A DNA stretch of 64,000 nucleotides, taken from NCBI RefSeq assembly GCF_017808105.1, contig NZ_JADBHF010000016.1, positions 1 to 64,000 on the forward strand. The letters run 5' to 3'. Below the pieces are notes generated by a model. The model was not told the DNA's origin. It was given only the letters and a program-made list of their open reading frames with translations, and searched no databases. Positions 46,597 to 54,903 of the stretch are shown here, in pieces (position 1 is the first letter of the stretch; each line of letters starts with the position of its first letter). The translations under genes and the position numbers were made by a program. The stretch is from Brevibacterium renqingii (GTDB lineage: Bacteria; Actinomycetota; Actinomycetes; Actinomycetales; Brevibacteriaceae).

Positions 46597-47688
46597 TCAG
46601 TCCTCGTCTCCGGCCGTCATCCGGCCGGCTCCGCGACCCCAGATGTCTCCGACGGTGTAACCGACGGGGAACGGATCGTCGGCTTCGACGACGAGCTGCT
46701 GGAACCCGGTGATCCATCCGCGGCCGCTGATCGAGGGGATCACGGCCGGCATTCCAGCCAGCGTCGTCGTCTCCTTCACCTCGGCGGTGAAGGTCGTGCC
46801 CATCATCGACTCGTGGACGAACCGCTCGCCGACCGCGAGTTCCCCACGTGCGTGTTTGGCCGCCACGCGAGCACTGGTGCCGGTTCCGCAGGGTGACCGG
46901 TCGAGCGTGCCCGACCAGGTGCTCGGGTCGGCGAGGTCGACGATTCCGTTGGGCAGCACGACCGCGTTGCGCCCGTCGGTGCCCGGGGTGCGTGCGGGTC
47001 CGTGGATCATCGGCAGGCCGATCGAGTCGATCTCGGGGATGAGCGGGTGCCTGACCGTGAAGGTCTCGTTCGCCGCCTGCAGCATGACGCTCGCTGCGCG
47101 GATGATCTCCTTGGCATTGTCAGGCTCGAGATCCACGCCGAGGCTGTTCGCTGTGGTCTGCACGTAGAACTGTCCGCCGAAGACGATGTCGACCGGGATC
47201 GTTCCGTAGCCGGGCACATCGAGGGGCAGGTCGAGTCCGTGGACGAACGACGGCACGTTGTCAAAGGTCACGTTCTTCGCGCGGCCGTCGACCACCTCGG
47301 CGCGGGCGGTGACGGGGCCGGCGGCCGTGTCGATGCGCAGCTCTGTGACGGGTTCGCTGACGTCGACGGATCCGGTCTCCACCAGAGCTGTGACGGTGCA
47401 GATGAGGTTCGACCCGGACATCGGTTTGAATCCGCCCTGCTCCATGACGATCATCCCGAAGTCGCAGCTGGGGTCAGTCGCGGACACGACGATCGGCGAA
47501 CACAGTCCCGGATAGCCGCGCGGCTCCTGGAGGATGAGCGTGCGGAAGTCGTCGAGATGCTCCTGGCAGTAGCGCAGCTTCTCGGCCATGGTCGAGCCCT
47601 TGACCTTGAGATTCGATCCGAGAAGCACTCGGCCCGGCTCTCCGGCGGCATGGACGTCGACCGCCTGGATGATCTGCCTGTTCTTCAC
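46597..47688 (-). CDS. Proline racemase superfamily enzyme, probably 4-hydroxyproline 2-epimerase type
   Basis: 363 residues from GTG 47688. The family layout is kept: VDVHAAGEPGRVLLG at the N-terminus, GFKPMSGSNLICTVTALVETG, the second catalytic Cys267 in LDRSPCGTGTSARVAA and FVHESMMGTTFT. At the first acid/base position the usual Met-Cys-Gly-His is Met-Ser-Gly-Ser, so the pair is Ser91/Cys267. From family studies, Cys/Cys means proline racemase or 4-hydroxyproline epimerase, Cys/Thr means trans-3-hydroxyproline dehydratase, and Ser/Cys proteins are also known, mostly acting on hydroxyproline. With DapA- and DadA-type neighbours, hydroxyproline epimerisation is the best guess. Confidence 0.85.
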   Translation of the reverse strand: MKNRQIIQAVDVHAAGEPGRVLLGSNLKVKGSTMAEKLRYCQEHLDDFRTLILQEPRGYPGLCSPIVVSATDPSCDFGMIVMEQGGFKPMSGSNLICTVTALVETGSVDVSEPVTELRIDTAAGPVTARAEVVDGRAKNVTFDNVPSFVHGLDLPLDVPGYGTIPVDIVFGGQFYVQTTANSLGVDLEPDNAKEIIRAASVMLQAANETFTVRHPLIPEIDSIGLPMIHGPARTPGTDGRNAVVLPNGIVDLADPSTWSGTLDRSPCGTGTSARVAAKHARGELAVGERFVHESMMGTTFTAEVKETTTLAGMPAVIPSISGRGWITGFQQLVVEADDPFPVGYTVGDIWGRGAGRMTAGDED

Positions 47689-47711
47689 ACTTCCTCGTTT
47701 CCGGGGGTTCG

Positions 47712-48611
47712 TCAGCCGACTGAGACACCGGCGTTCCGCAGCAGTCCGCGCAGCTCTGCGATATGCTCCTCGGCCAGCGGCTGGATCGGCAGGCGGGTCG
47801 GCCCGGCGTCGACTCCGACGAGTGCCGTCCCGGCCTTGATGGCGCCAGCATAGTTGTGCGACTCGAGGAAGACACAGATCGGATTGATCTTCGCCCACAG
47901 TTCGCGGCCGCGATCGAGGTCCCCGTCGACGGCGACAGCTTGGAAGAGCTCGGCGCAGAGACCGGGGATGATGCTGGCCGCGCCCCAGACGCCGGCGCCG
48001 GCACCGAGAGCGAAGGCGGCGAAGGTCAGGGTGTCCCAGCCGTTGAGCGCCTGGATGTGCTCGGCCTCGTCGAAGTGGACCTCGGTGAACTTCGGGAAGT
48101 CCCCGCCGGTGTCCTTGAAACTGGTCACCCCGGTGCGGCGGCCGAGCTCACCGAGCTGCTGCGATGTCAGCTCCACTCCGGTGGCCGCGGGGATGTTGTA
48201 GTACATGATCGGGATGTCGACCGCCTCGGTCACCGCCGAGTAATGGGCCACGAGCGCTTCGAAGTCCGGGGCGTCGTAGAAGGGCGGGACGATCATCACC
48301 GCATCGGCTCCGGCGTCCTTCGCGTCCCGAGTCAGTTCGATGGTCTCAGCGGTGCTCAGGGCTCCGGTGCCCGCGACGACAGGGACGCGACCGGCCGCCG
48401 CCTCGATGTACGCGCGGTTCGAGGCCTTGCGCTCCTCGACGGTCAGAGAGGTGAACTCGCCGGTCGATCCGCCGGGCACGAGTCCGTGGACACCGCCGTC
48501 GATGATGTGGTCGACCTGGCGGCCGATGCCTGCGACGTCGACGGCGGAGGCGTCTGTGGTGAACGGGGTGACGACGGCGGCGAGAACGCCGGTGAACTGC
48601 TGAGTGGACAT
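47712..48611 (-). CDS. DapA/N-acetylneuraminate lyase-family aldolase or deaminase
   Basis: 299 residues, TIM barrel. The Schiff-base Lys166 is in GVTSFKDTGGDF, and the Tyr dyad is in IPIMYYNIPAATG (Tyr137, Tyr138). GGSTGEFTSLTVEER is the substrate loop; DapA enzymes have GTTGE there, so the change suggests another substrate. In the bacterial hydroxyproline route a DapA-like enzyme deaminates delta-1-pyrroline-4-hydroxy-2-carboxylate to 2-oxoglutarate semialdehyde, and this gene lies between the racemase-family and oxidase genes. That function is the best inference. The gap to the racemase gene is 23 bases. Confidence 0.85.
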   Translation of the reverse strand: MSTQQFTGVLAAVVTPFTTDASAVDVAGIGRQVDHIIDGGVHGLVPGGSTGEFTSLTVEERKASNRAYIEAAAGRVPVVAGTGALSTAETIELTRDAKDAGADAVMIVPPFYDAPDFEALVAHYSAVTEAVDIPIMYYNIPAATGVELTSQQLGELGRRTGVTSFKDTGGDFPKFTEVHFDEAEHIQALNGWDTLTFAAFALGAGAGVWGAASIIPGLCAELFQAVAVDGDLDRGRELWAKINPICVFLESHNYAGAIKAGTALVGVDAGPTRLPIQPLAEEHIAELRGLLRNAGVSVG

Positions 48612-48734
48612 GGTGTGCTCCTTAACGGGGTCGGTTGCGTCTGGAAGGTTGGTCGGTGTCGGGTGTCCTTGGAGGACGGGTGTACGAAGCGGTCGGGGCG
48701 GATAGTTCCGTTGCGGTTCGTCAGATGCGGTTCG

Positions 48735-49982
48735 TCAGAACCGGCTCGGCGAGACCTTCGCCAGCTGCTCGGCCGGCAGAGACGGACGGCCGTCGGTCAT
48801 CAGCTCTGCCAGCAGTCGTGCGGATGCGGGTGCCAGGGTCAGTCCGAGCATCGAGTGGCCCGAATTGACGTAGGCATTTCGCACCGAGTCGAGACGGCCG
48901 ATGACCGGCAGCCCATCGGGAGTCATGGGGCGCGATCCCGCCCACGGGGTCCGTTCTCCGGCACCGTCTCCCCAGGCGTGGAAGGCTTCGCGGGCAGCGC
49001 GACGGATGGCTTCGACCCTGACCTCGCTGACTCGGTCGTCCGTGCTGCCGAACTCCATGGTTCCGGCCAGCCGGAGCATCCCGTCGAGCGGGGTGACGGC
49101 GACGCGGGCGTCTTCGAGGGTCAGCGAGGTGTGCAGCTCGATCGGCGCCGGAGAGTAGTCGATGCTGTAGCCCTTGCCGGAGTAGATCGGAACTTTCTGC
49201 CCGAGTCCGGCCAGCAGGGAGCCGGAGGGGACGCCGGCGGCGATGACCAGCGACTCGGTGCGGATCACCTCGGCATCGGTGGTGACGACCGCGGTGACGG
49301 TCTCACCCGAGCGGACGAACCGCTTCACGCGGGTGTTCTCGCGCACGGCGACACCGAGGTCCGCGAGCTTCGCGAGCAGCCCCGCGGTCAGGGAGTCGGG
49401 TTCGATCTGCCGATCGGCACCGAAGAAGAGCCCGTGCCGGATCCGGTCGCTGAGCGCCGGTTCGGCTTCCTGCACCTCGTCACCGTGCAGATGCTGCGGG
49501 TGGTGGCCGGCCGACTCGAAGGCGGGCAGGCTCTCGCAGTGCTCGTCGAACCGCTCGCGGGTCTCGAAGGCCAGCAGCACTCCGCGATCGTGCATCTCGA
49601 AGTCGATGCCCTGCCGCTGGTACTCGTCGAAGAGATCGTTCGCGTCCTCACCGAGACGCAGGTGGAGGTCGAGTCCGGATTCGAAGTCACGGGCGTTGCA
49701 GTGTGTGGCCATGCGCAGCAGGAACTTGAGATAGCCAGGAGCCAGCGACGGTCTGATCGACAGGGGGCTGTCGGGCCTGAGCATCCAGCGGATGCCCTGG
49801 AGGAGCACGCCTGGTGCAGGAACGGGAGTGCTCTCGGCGATCGCGATCTTCGCGGCATTTCCGTGGGAGGCACCGGCGCCGCAGCGTCCGGCCTCGATGA
49901 CGATGACTTCGTGCCCGCGAACGGCCAGTTCGTAGGCCGTGGTGAGCCCCACCACGCCTCCGCCGATGACGACAGTCCTCAT
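48735..49982 (-). CDS. FAD-dependent D-amino acid oxidase/dehydrogenase (DadA-like)
   Basis: 415 residues from ATG 49982, which has GGAGGT 6 bases upstream. The dinucleotide fold is VVIGGGVVGLTTAYELAVRGHEVIVIEA. CGAGASHGNAAKIAIAESTPVPAPG and the C-terminal GSRPMTPDGLPVIGRLDSVRNAYVNSGHSMLGLTLAPASARLLAEL are typical of the glycine/D-amino acid oxidase family. In context it would oxidise D-4-hydroxyproline to the pyrroline carboxylate for the DapA-like enzyme. A TTGTATGACAA palindrome (50041-50051) lies about 60 bases upstream of the start. Confidence 0.9.
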   Translation of the reverse strand: MRTVVIGGGVVGLTTAYELAVRGHEVIVIEAGRCGAGASHGNAAKIAIAESTPVPAPGVLLQGIRWMLRPDSPLSIRPSLAPGYLKFLLRMATHCNARDFESGLDLHLRLGEDANDLFDEYQRQGIDFEMHDRGVLLAFETRERFDEHCESLPAFESAGHHPQHLHGDEVQEAEPALSDRIRHGLFFGADRQIEPDSLTAGLLAKLADLGVAVRENTRVKRFVRSGETVTAVVTTDAEVIRTESLVIAAGVPSGSLLAGLGQKVPIYSGKGYSIDYSPAPIELHTSLTLEDARVAVTPLDGMLRLAGTMEFGSTDDRVSEVRVEAIRRAAREAFHAWGDGAGERTPWAGSRPMTPDGLPVIGRLDSVRNAYVNSGHSMLGLTLAPASARLLAELMTDGRPSLPAEQLAKVSPSRF

Positions 49983-50040
49983 CCGGTTACCTCCATTGGT
50001 CCCCACGGCCGTCATGCGGCCGGTTTCGACGAAGCGATTA

Positions 50041-50051
50041 TTGTATGACAA
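50041..50051. promoter_or_regulatory. GntR-type operator, site 3
   Basis: TTGTATGACAA, a palindromic FCD/GntR-type site upstream of the DadA-like gene, the first catabolic gene. Together with 42293-42303 and 42401-42411 it marks all three promoters of the locus. Confidence 0.6.
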
Positions 50052-50247
50052 TCACTTGAGGAATACGCTACGCAGAGTTTGCAGGTGCGTCAATCCCCTG
50101 GGCCTCTGCGATCGATGGGCGTTGTTCGGGTGCCGCCCGTGCACTCAGGCCGCCACGGGAGAGCGCAGTGGCGCTGGGATCGGCGGAGCGGACAGCAGAT
50201 CGCGAACGACTGCAGCGGCACTCGCAGCCTCGGCCGCCTCGGCGGGT

Positions 50248-50997
50248 TCAGCCCTGGTCCGCGGCCCCGGAGACGAGGAGCGCGAGCTCCTGGGCACTGT
50301 CCATCGTGTGGACGTTCAGCGCTGTGCGGATGCGGGCACGGTCGCCGTTGCGGATGGCGTGCATGAGCGCTGCGTGGATGGCGTGCGCGCGACCGGAGTC
50401 GCGCCTGGTGAACTGGTCGTATGCGAGGATGATGGTCATCTGCGCCTCGACGACGGGCCAGATGCGCATGAGCAGATAATTGTCCGCAGCTTCCCAGATG
50501 CCGCGGTGGAACCGGACGTGTGCCTCATGGACGGCGAGCTGGTCGGCCTCATGACTCTCGCTCTCGAAGCGGTCCCAGATCTCTTCGAGGCGGGCCATAC
50601 GCTCGCCCGTGGCATCGTCGAGGATCTCGTCGATCGCCTCGGTGTCGAGGGCGACGCGGACGCGGGCGATCTCGAGCAGCGAGTCCACTTCGATATCGGC
50701 CACGCGCAGGCCCCGATAGGCTTCTTGGATGAGGAAGCCGTCCCGGGCCATCTGGTTGAGAGCCTCACGCGCGGTGGGGCGACTGACTTCGAGCGATGAG
50801 GTCAGATCTGCTTCGATGATCCGCTGCCCGGGGCGGAGCTCGCCGAGGACGATGCGTCGTTTGATCTCGTCGATGACGCGCTGTCTGCGCTCGGTGTTCG
50901 AGACGGGAGTCCGCGCAGAAGAACGCTCCGCTGCGGCTCGCTCATTCTCCACCGGCTCCACTGTCTGACTGCTTTCTCGATACGACTGCTCTGTCAT
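50248..50997 (-). CDS. GntR-family regulator (FCD/FadR type)
   Basis: 249 residues. The winged helix covers about 35-100 (RQRVIDEIKRRIVLGELRPGQRIIEADLTSSLEVSRPTAREALNQMARDGFLI), and the helical FCD ligand domain 105-235 carries Asp/His metal-binding positions (RVRVALDTEAIDEI, AVHEAHVRFHRGIWEAADN, HAIHAALMHAIRNGD). FadR-type GntR proteins commonly respond to small acids. It heads the catabolic operon in direction, with about 265 bases before the DadA-like gene, so it may have its own promoter. The TTGTATGACAA sites are its likely targets. Confidence 0.88.
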   Translation of the reverse strand: MTEQSYRESSQTVEPVENERAAAERSSARTPVSNTERRQRVIDEIKRRIVLGELRPGQRIIEADLTSSLEVSRPTAREALNQMARDGFLIQEAYRGLRVADIEVDSLLEIARVRVALDTEAIDEILDDATGERMARLEEIWDRFESESHEADQLAVHEAHVRFHRGIWEAADNYLLMRIWPVVEAQMTIILAYDQFTRRDSGRAHAIHAALMHAIRNGDRARIRTALNVHTMDSAQELALLVSGAADQG

Positions 50998-51118
50998 CGA
51001 CTCGATTTCATTTGGAGGCGACCGCTGCCGGCTCCATGACCGCGGACAGCCTCTTCCCTCGTCGAACCGACTGGCTTTCACTGACCTTCATTCTACTGAC
51101 CTGCTCCTGGGGAGCGGC

Positions 51119-51712
51119 TCAGACCGTGAGGATACGTCCGGTGACGTTGCCCTCGATCGAGCGCACGAAGGCATTCGCCACTGCCTGGTCGCTCACCGGG
51201 GTCATGCCGGCGAAAGCGTCATGGAAGTGCGGTGAATTCGCGAGCACGTTCGGGCTCACGGCGTTGATGCGGACGCCGCGTGGCAGCTCGGGCGCGGCGG
51301 AGACGACGAAGGATTCGACGGCGCCGTTGGCCATGGCCGCGGCCGCGGCAGTGGGCACGGGTTCACGACTGAGCACGCCGGTGACGAAGGTGATCGAGCC
51401 GCCGTCGCTGAGGTGCTCGAGACCCTGGGTGACGAACTCGATCTGGCCGAGCGTCTTCGAGACGAAGGCCTCCGTGTAATCCTCGCGAGTGAGTTCCGTG
51501 ACCGGCTTGAAGGCGGCCGCGCCGACGGCGACGACGATCGCGTCGACCTCACCGACCGCCTCGAGCAGCGAGGAGATCGAGTCGGCGTCAGAGGTGTCCA
51601 CTCCCGGATTGGTCGAGCGGGTGGCGCCGATGACTTCGTGCCCGCGCTTCTCGAGTTCGGCTCGCGCCACACCGCCGACGTGTCCGCCTGATCCCACCAG
51701 CAGAATCTTCAT
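51119..51712 (-). CDS. Short SDR-like NAD(P)-binding oxidoreductase
   Basis: 197 residues, shorter than typical SDRs. MKILLVGSGGHVGGVARAELEKRGHEVIGATRS is the N-terminal dinucleotide motif with an atypical GxGGxxGG. VDAIVVAVGAAAFKPVTELTREDYTEAF, GGSITFVTGVLS and GVRINAVSPNVLANSP follow. The Tyr-x-x-x-Lys is replaced by a Met-Ala-x-x-Ala-type stretch, as in some SDR a subgroups. Substrate unknown, possibly no catalysis. It stands alone between the GntR gene and the accessory patch. Confidence 0.75.
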   Translation of the reverse strand: MKILLVGSGGHVGGVARAELEKRGHEVIGATRSTNPGVDTSDADSISSLLEAVGEVDAIVVAVGAAAFKPVTELTREDYTEAFVSKTLGQIEFVTQGLEHLSDGGSITFVTGVLSREPVPTAAAAAMANGAVESFVVSAAPELPRGVRINAVSPNVLANSPHFHDAFAGMTPVSDQAVANAFVRSIEGNVTGRILTV

Positions 51713-51954
51713 CCTGACCTCCTCGCGCTGTGGTTCACTGCATCGAACAAGATGCTCGATATCGGTTTTGTCAGACATTCCTTCAACTGACACTGCCGAG
51801 TGTAGGGGATGACCTGATTCCCGACCACCCCTCATGCCTTGAATGTGGACGCAGATTGAGCCCGAAATGTGCCCGCTGCGCCATTCCACGTGCCACGGGA
51901 GCCGTTTCGGGGCAAGCGAAAACCCCGCGCTCCGCTTGTCACAGCGGCGCGCAG

Positions 51955-52007
51955 GGGTTTCCGATGTACTGAGACATCACAAATGCGGAGCCGGTGGGAT
52001 TTGAACT
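51955..52007. repeat. Direct repeat, left copy (att-like or IS end plus tRNA-like end)
   Basis: Positions 51958-51981 are identical to 54901-54924 (24 of 24 bases). The sequence then reads GCGGAGCCGGTGGGATTTGA up to 52007, nearly the 3' end of the tRNA-Ser at 54928. The two copies are about 2.94 kb apart and in the same orientation. Confidence 0.85.
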
Positions 52008-52235
52008 CTCGGGCAGCTCCTGGTCCCTGGCCTATCACCCTATTTCAAGCCTCACGCAGTCACGGCCAGCCACTGCCGGCTACCCCCTTTCACGGAAAAT
52101 GTGCCCAAAATGTGCTCACGGAATTCACGTCCGCCGGACAGCCGCGATAACAGCCGAGAACGACGCAGGAAGCCGATCTGGTGGGGACATCGCCGGTGTC
52201 GGTGTCGACGTTTGTCGGGGCTGAGGTAGGTGTCC

Positions 52236-52380
52236 ACAGTTCTGGACACCTGAGCGTTCCTCGGCCACCTGAGATTTGCTCGCCAAGACGATCGGCGCGA
52301 TTGCTCTCGTACTCATCCCCTCGTCGGAGAGCATCCGCACGAGGTCTTGCCGTTCACGTACTCGGCGATGTCGTCGCAGC
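52236..52380 (-). pseudogene. Remnant of a phage/ICE-type HTH protein
   Basis: The minus-strand reading RHRRVRERQDLVRMLSDEGM-STRAIAPIV is a helix-turn-helix segment of the kind found in actinophage and integrative-element DNA-binding proteins. After SKSQVAE the reading degenerates, and no start lies within a plausible distance, so this is a decayed fragment. Confidence 0.5.
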
Positions 52381-52449
52381 ACCGTCCAACTCAACACGCG
52401 AACCCCGGTGTTATCGTGGCTAGAAACACAGCTCCAGCGGAGGGCAGCC

Positions 52450-53169
52450 GTGCTAAATAGCAGAATCGAGTTCAAGTTCTACGGAACGACAGTCAACGTC
52501 GACGACGAGAATGTGACTCTCAATCATGGTCGGTTACGGCGAATGGGCGGCGTACCAAAGACTGTCGAAACCCCCCTCGGCGCAATCACAGCAGTCAACA
52601 ACGAAAAACCAAAGGGCGGGAAAAACGGGTCAGTCGAGATCTACACCGCCTCCTACAACCCCACCGGACCAGGGCGACCGCAGCAGATTATCTACACCGC
52701 AGGCTCACAGGCGAGTCGAGCAACTGAGCTGTGCGCCATCCTCAACAGGCATCGTCAAGCAAGCGCACCCGCATCGACGCCTTCGACCGAGTCGACACCG
52801 GCGAGTCAGAGCCAACCAGCCACATACAGCTTCCAGCGCCATGACGCTACGCTCGAAGGATGGAAGCTCGACGGCGACACACTCTTCGGCAACGGACAAG
52901 CGTTTAGCCTCGCCGGAGCGAAAGCCGAGTTCGAAACCGGAGCCAACATCGGCGGACGTATGACGGCGACCCGTGTCATCGGCGGCGGGTTACTCTTCGG
53001 TCCAGCCGGAGCCATCGTCGGCGGCATGTGGAAGAAGAACCGTGCCAAGGTTTACATCGTCATCACCGACAACAACGGTCGCACCGGACTAATCGAAACC
53101 TCAGCCAAGAACGAGACTAAAGCTCGGGAATTCGCCAACGCCGTCAACAACGTCGCCCGACAACTCTAA
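52450..53169 (+). CDS. PH-like domain protein of unknown function (accessory)
   Basis: 239 residues from GTG 52450 with GGAGGG upstream. Two beta-rich parts are separated by a Pro/Ser/Thr-rich linker (residues 98-120). The first (1-95; FKFYGTTVNVDDENVTLNHG, GAITAVNNEKP, QQIIYTAG) resembles a bacterial PH domain. The second (125-239) has the phage-type signature GGRMTATRVIGGGLLFGPAGAIVGGMWKKNRAKVYIVITD, which is frequent in proteins of actinobacterial mobile elements. No membrane span. The GC content is lower than the core genome. Function unknown. Confidence 0.65.
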   Translation: MLNSRIEFKFYGTTVNVDDENVTLNHGRLRRMGGVPKTVETPLGAITAVNNEKPKGGKNGSVEIYTASYNPTGPGRPQQIIYTAGSQASRATELCAILNRHRQASAPASTPSTESTPASQSQPATYSFQRHDATLEGWKLDGDTLFGNGQAFSLAGAKAEFETGANIGGRMTATRVIGGGLLFGPAGAIVGGMWKKNRAKVYIVITDNNGRTGLIETSAKNETKAREFANAVNNVARQL

Positions 53170-53380
53170 TCACGAAGCCGTCGCGACCGAGGGCGTCGAG
53201 AATGAGACCGCATTGAGCGAAAGGTTCTTTGCCCTTCGCCTTTAGGTCGGAATTCCGACCTAACGTGCCTCGTCTCCACTGCCCCTTAATCCGTTTCCCC
53301 GCACCCAGAATAGGCGCCGTCGATGCCGCGGCGATCTGCACGGTCATCGGCTCCCGGCGTCCGGTCGTCTGGCCGCTGTA

Positions 53381-54133
53381 TCAGTGCTTGCGCAGACGGT
53401 CCCAATGTATCGGGGGCTCGGGCTCGTCTGATGTCCACTCGACGTCATAGCCGAGCTTCCGCAGCACGCCGATCGCAGATTCGGGATCATCCCGAACCAC
53501 CGCTTTCGTCTGACCTCTGCGCCACGCTTCGCGTCCATCGGCGAGAGCTTCCATCGCTCCCAACTCATGATCGACCCCAAACTCATCGATGAGGGTCTCG
53601 AGAATGTCTTCGAGGCACGGTCGGAATCGGTGACCGCCGAGCGGGAAGTGAAGATCTTGAATCGGCGCCAAATCATCTCGCTTGCCCCGTTGCCGCGCTC
53701 GACGTGTCGCCGTTCCGGCATTGTCCATCAGATAGTCGAATGCAGCTCGAGGCGCATGAACGTGAGCGTGAGCGACCGGCGCATTCCTGTAATCGCGCAC
53801 ATACTCAAAACGCATGAGCTGCTCTGCGGATAAGTGCGGAATGATCTCGAACTTTGATTCCAGGATCGCGAGATAGTCGTCGTAGCGGTCCATGCAACAC
53901 TGATAGCTCGCTTTGAGCTCGAACAGAGGCTTCTTATTGACAGTGAGCACGATGCCAGCACGCGGACCCTGGCGCACCGACAGAGACTCCCTGAGGATCA
54001 TCGGCACAAACGCATCGCTATCAGGCACGACCGCCCTCACTGTTTCAGTGAGGGCGGTAGCAAAGATTTTCGCCTGCTCGAATAGCCGAGGGTCGACCGA
54101 CTCCTCGGCCTCAGCGTCCAAGCAAGAACTCAA
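53381..54133 (-). CDS. Unknown protein, larger partner of an overlapping pair
   Basis: 250 residues, mostly helical with a basic C-terminus. A DUF-like core reads FELKASYQCCMDRYDDYLAILESKFEII, EYVRDYRNAPVAHAHVHAPRAAFDYL, and LHFPLGGHRFRPCLEDILETLIDEFGVD. The YRNAPVAH piece (Arg-x5-His) resembles the HEPN Rx4-6H pattern, but this is a weak resemblance. I recall similar proteins in other actinobacteria, always unnamed. The start is probably a TTG at 54133, overlapping the end of the 66-residue gene; no Shine-Dalgarno is seen, which suggests translational coupling. Moderately lower GC. Confidence 0.6.
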   Translation of the reverse strand: MSSCLDAEAEESVDPRLFEQAKIFATALTETVRAVVPDSDAFVPMILRESLSVRQGPRAGIVLTVNKKPLFELKASYQCCMDRYDDYLAILESKFEIIPHLSAEQLMRFEYVRDYRNAPVAHAHVHAPRAAFDYLMDNAGTATRRARQRGKRDDLAPIQDLHFPLGGHRFRPCLEDILETLIDEFGVDHELGAMEALADGREAWRRGQTKAVVRDDPESAIGVLRKLGYDVEWTSDEPEPPIHWDRLRKH

Positions 54134-54311
54134 TCTCGATCAGATCGTCATACAGCGCACGATCTTCGGTGTCGAGCTGATATGACTCGGCTCGAGCTTT
54201 AAAATCGTCTACATCACCGATGTTCGAGACTAGGTCTCGGCGAATTCGCTCGGCCTCTGCGGTCGACAGTACGATCGGCGTAATAATTGCCACCTCGACC
54301 ACCCCTCTCAC
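54111..54311 (-). CDS. Unknown small protein, first gene of the overlapping pair
   Basis: 66 residues, acidic and helical: TPIVLSTAEAERIRRDLVSNIGDVDDFKARAESYQLDTEDRALYDDLIEIEFLLGR. It ends in a LLG-R tail, and the larger gene begins 23 bases before its stop. Small acidic helical proteins that precede a larger unknown protein recur in actinobacteria in this arrangement; an antitoxin or chaperone-like role is possible but not shown. GTG 54311 was used; other GTGs inside are possible. Confidence 0.5.
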   Translation of the reverse strand: MRGVVEVAIITPIVLSTAEAERIRRDLVSNIGDVDDFKARAESYQLDTEDRALYDDLIEIEFLLGR

Positions 54312-54505
54312 GTACCACTATGATATTCCAGTTTGCCCGATCTTAGGCAGAGGCACTGACATGAGATTGTCGCCGTGCTCAGAAGAGGGACGGGGGCTTC
54401 CCCTCCCCCTGGGGCCGGCCGCCACCCGCGGCTTAGGCGGGTCTCCCTCCCTCAAATCATGATGATGTCTATTACTAGACCGATGCACCGCTGAGACAGG
54501 AATGA

Positions 54506-54871
54506 GGAAGCCTGTTCGTCGATGACCTCAACACCGTCCTGGCAACGTTCCAGCACGTATACAACACCGAACGAATCCACTCCGCGAAGAAGACAACCCC
54601 CTGGGCTGCCTACATCAGTGCACCCAAAGACGCCCCCACACCACTGCCGGAGGACAAGACGCGATACCGCACCGACAGGATCGACAAACAAGGCAAGGTC
54701 TCATTGCGCTACGACTCGAGAATGTACTCAATCGGTGTCGGACGAACCCACGCCCGAACCCGCGTCGTCCTCATCATCAAAGACCGCCACATCATCATCG
54801 TGGACAAACGTACCGGCGAGATCCTCAAGGACTTCGTCCTTGACCCCACACGACGTTACCAGAAGCAATGA
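54506..54871 (+). pseudogene. IS481-family transposase, 3' fragment
   Basis: The reading from 54506 to the TGA at 54869-54871 gives about 121 residues that match the C-terminal third of IS481-type transposases: VYNTERIHSAKKTTPWAAYI, RIDKQGKVSLRYDSRMYSIGVGR and TGEILKDFVLDPTRRYQ. A stop codon (54503-54505) and no catalytic DDE residues precede it, so it is a truncated element. It ends 1 base before the tRNA terminator hairpin. Confidence 0.8.
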
Positions 54872-54903
54872 AAAACACCCCGAACCATGGGTTCGGGGTG
54901 TTT
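54871..54903 (-). terminator. Terminator of tRNA-Ser
   Basis: AAACACCCCGAACC (54873-54886) pairs perfectly with GGTTCGGGGTGTTT (54890-54903) around a 3-base loop. On the minus strand a T-run follows (A-run at 54871-54875). It also serves the transposase fragment on the plus strand. Confidence 0.8.

Larger units (their letters stand above)
51713..52449. other. Left junction of the accessory patch, no intact gene
   Basis: It holds a GC-rich hairpin at about 51919-51960 (AAAACCCCGCGC with GCGCGCAGGGGTTT, imperfect), the direct repeat copy at 51955-52007, and a degraded HTH reading at 52236-52380 on the minus strand. No intact gene is seen. Confidence 0.5.

Noticed and set aside
51985-52060. A second tRNA-Ser
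   Set aside because: Only the 3' end up to TTGAAC is present; no anticodon arm or 5' acceptor strand follows.
54220-54462. An 80-residue open frame on the plus strand
   Set aside because: It is antisense to the small gene at 54111-54311 and contains Gly/Pro-rich non-coding sequence.
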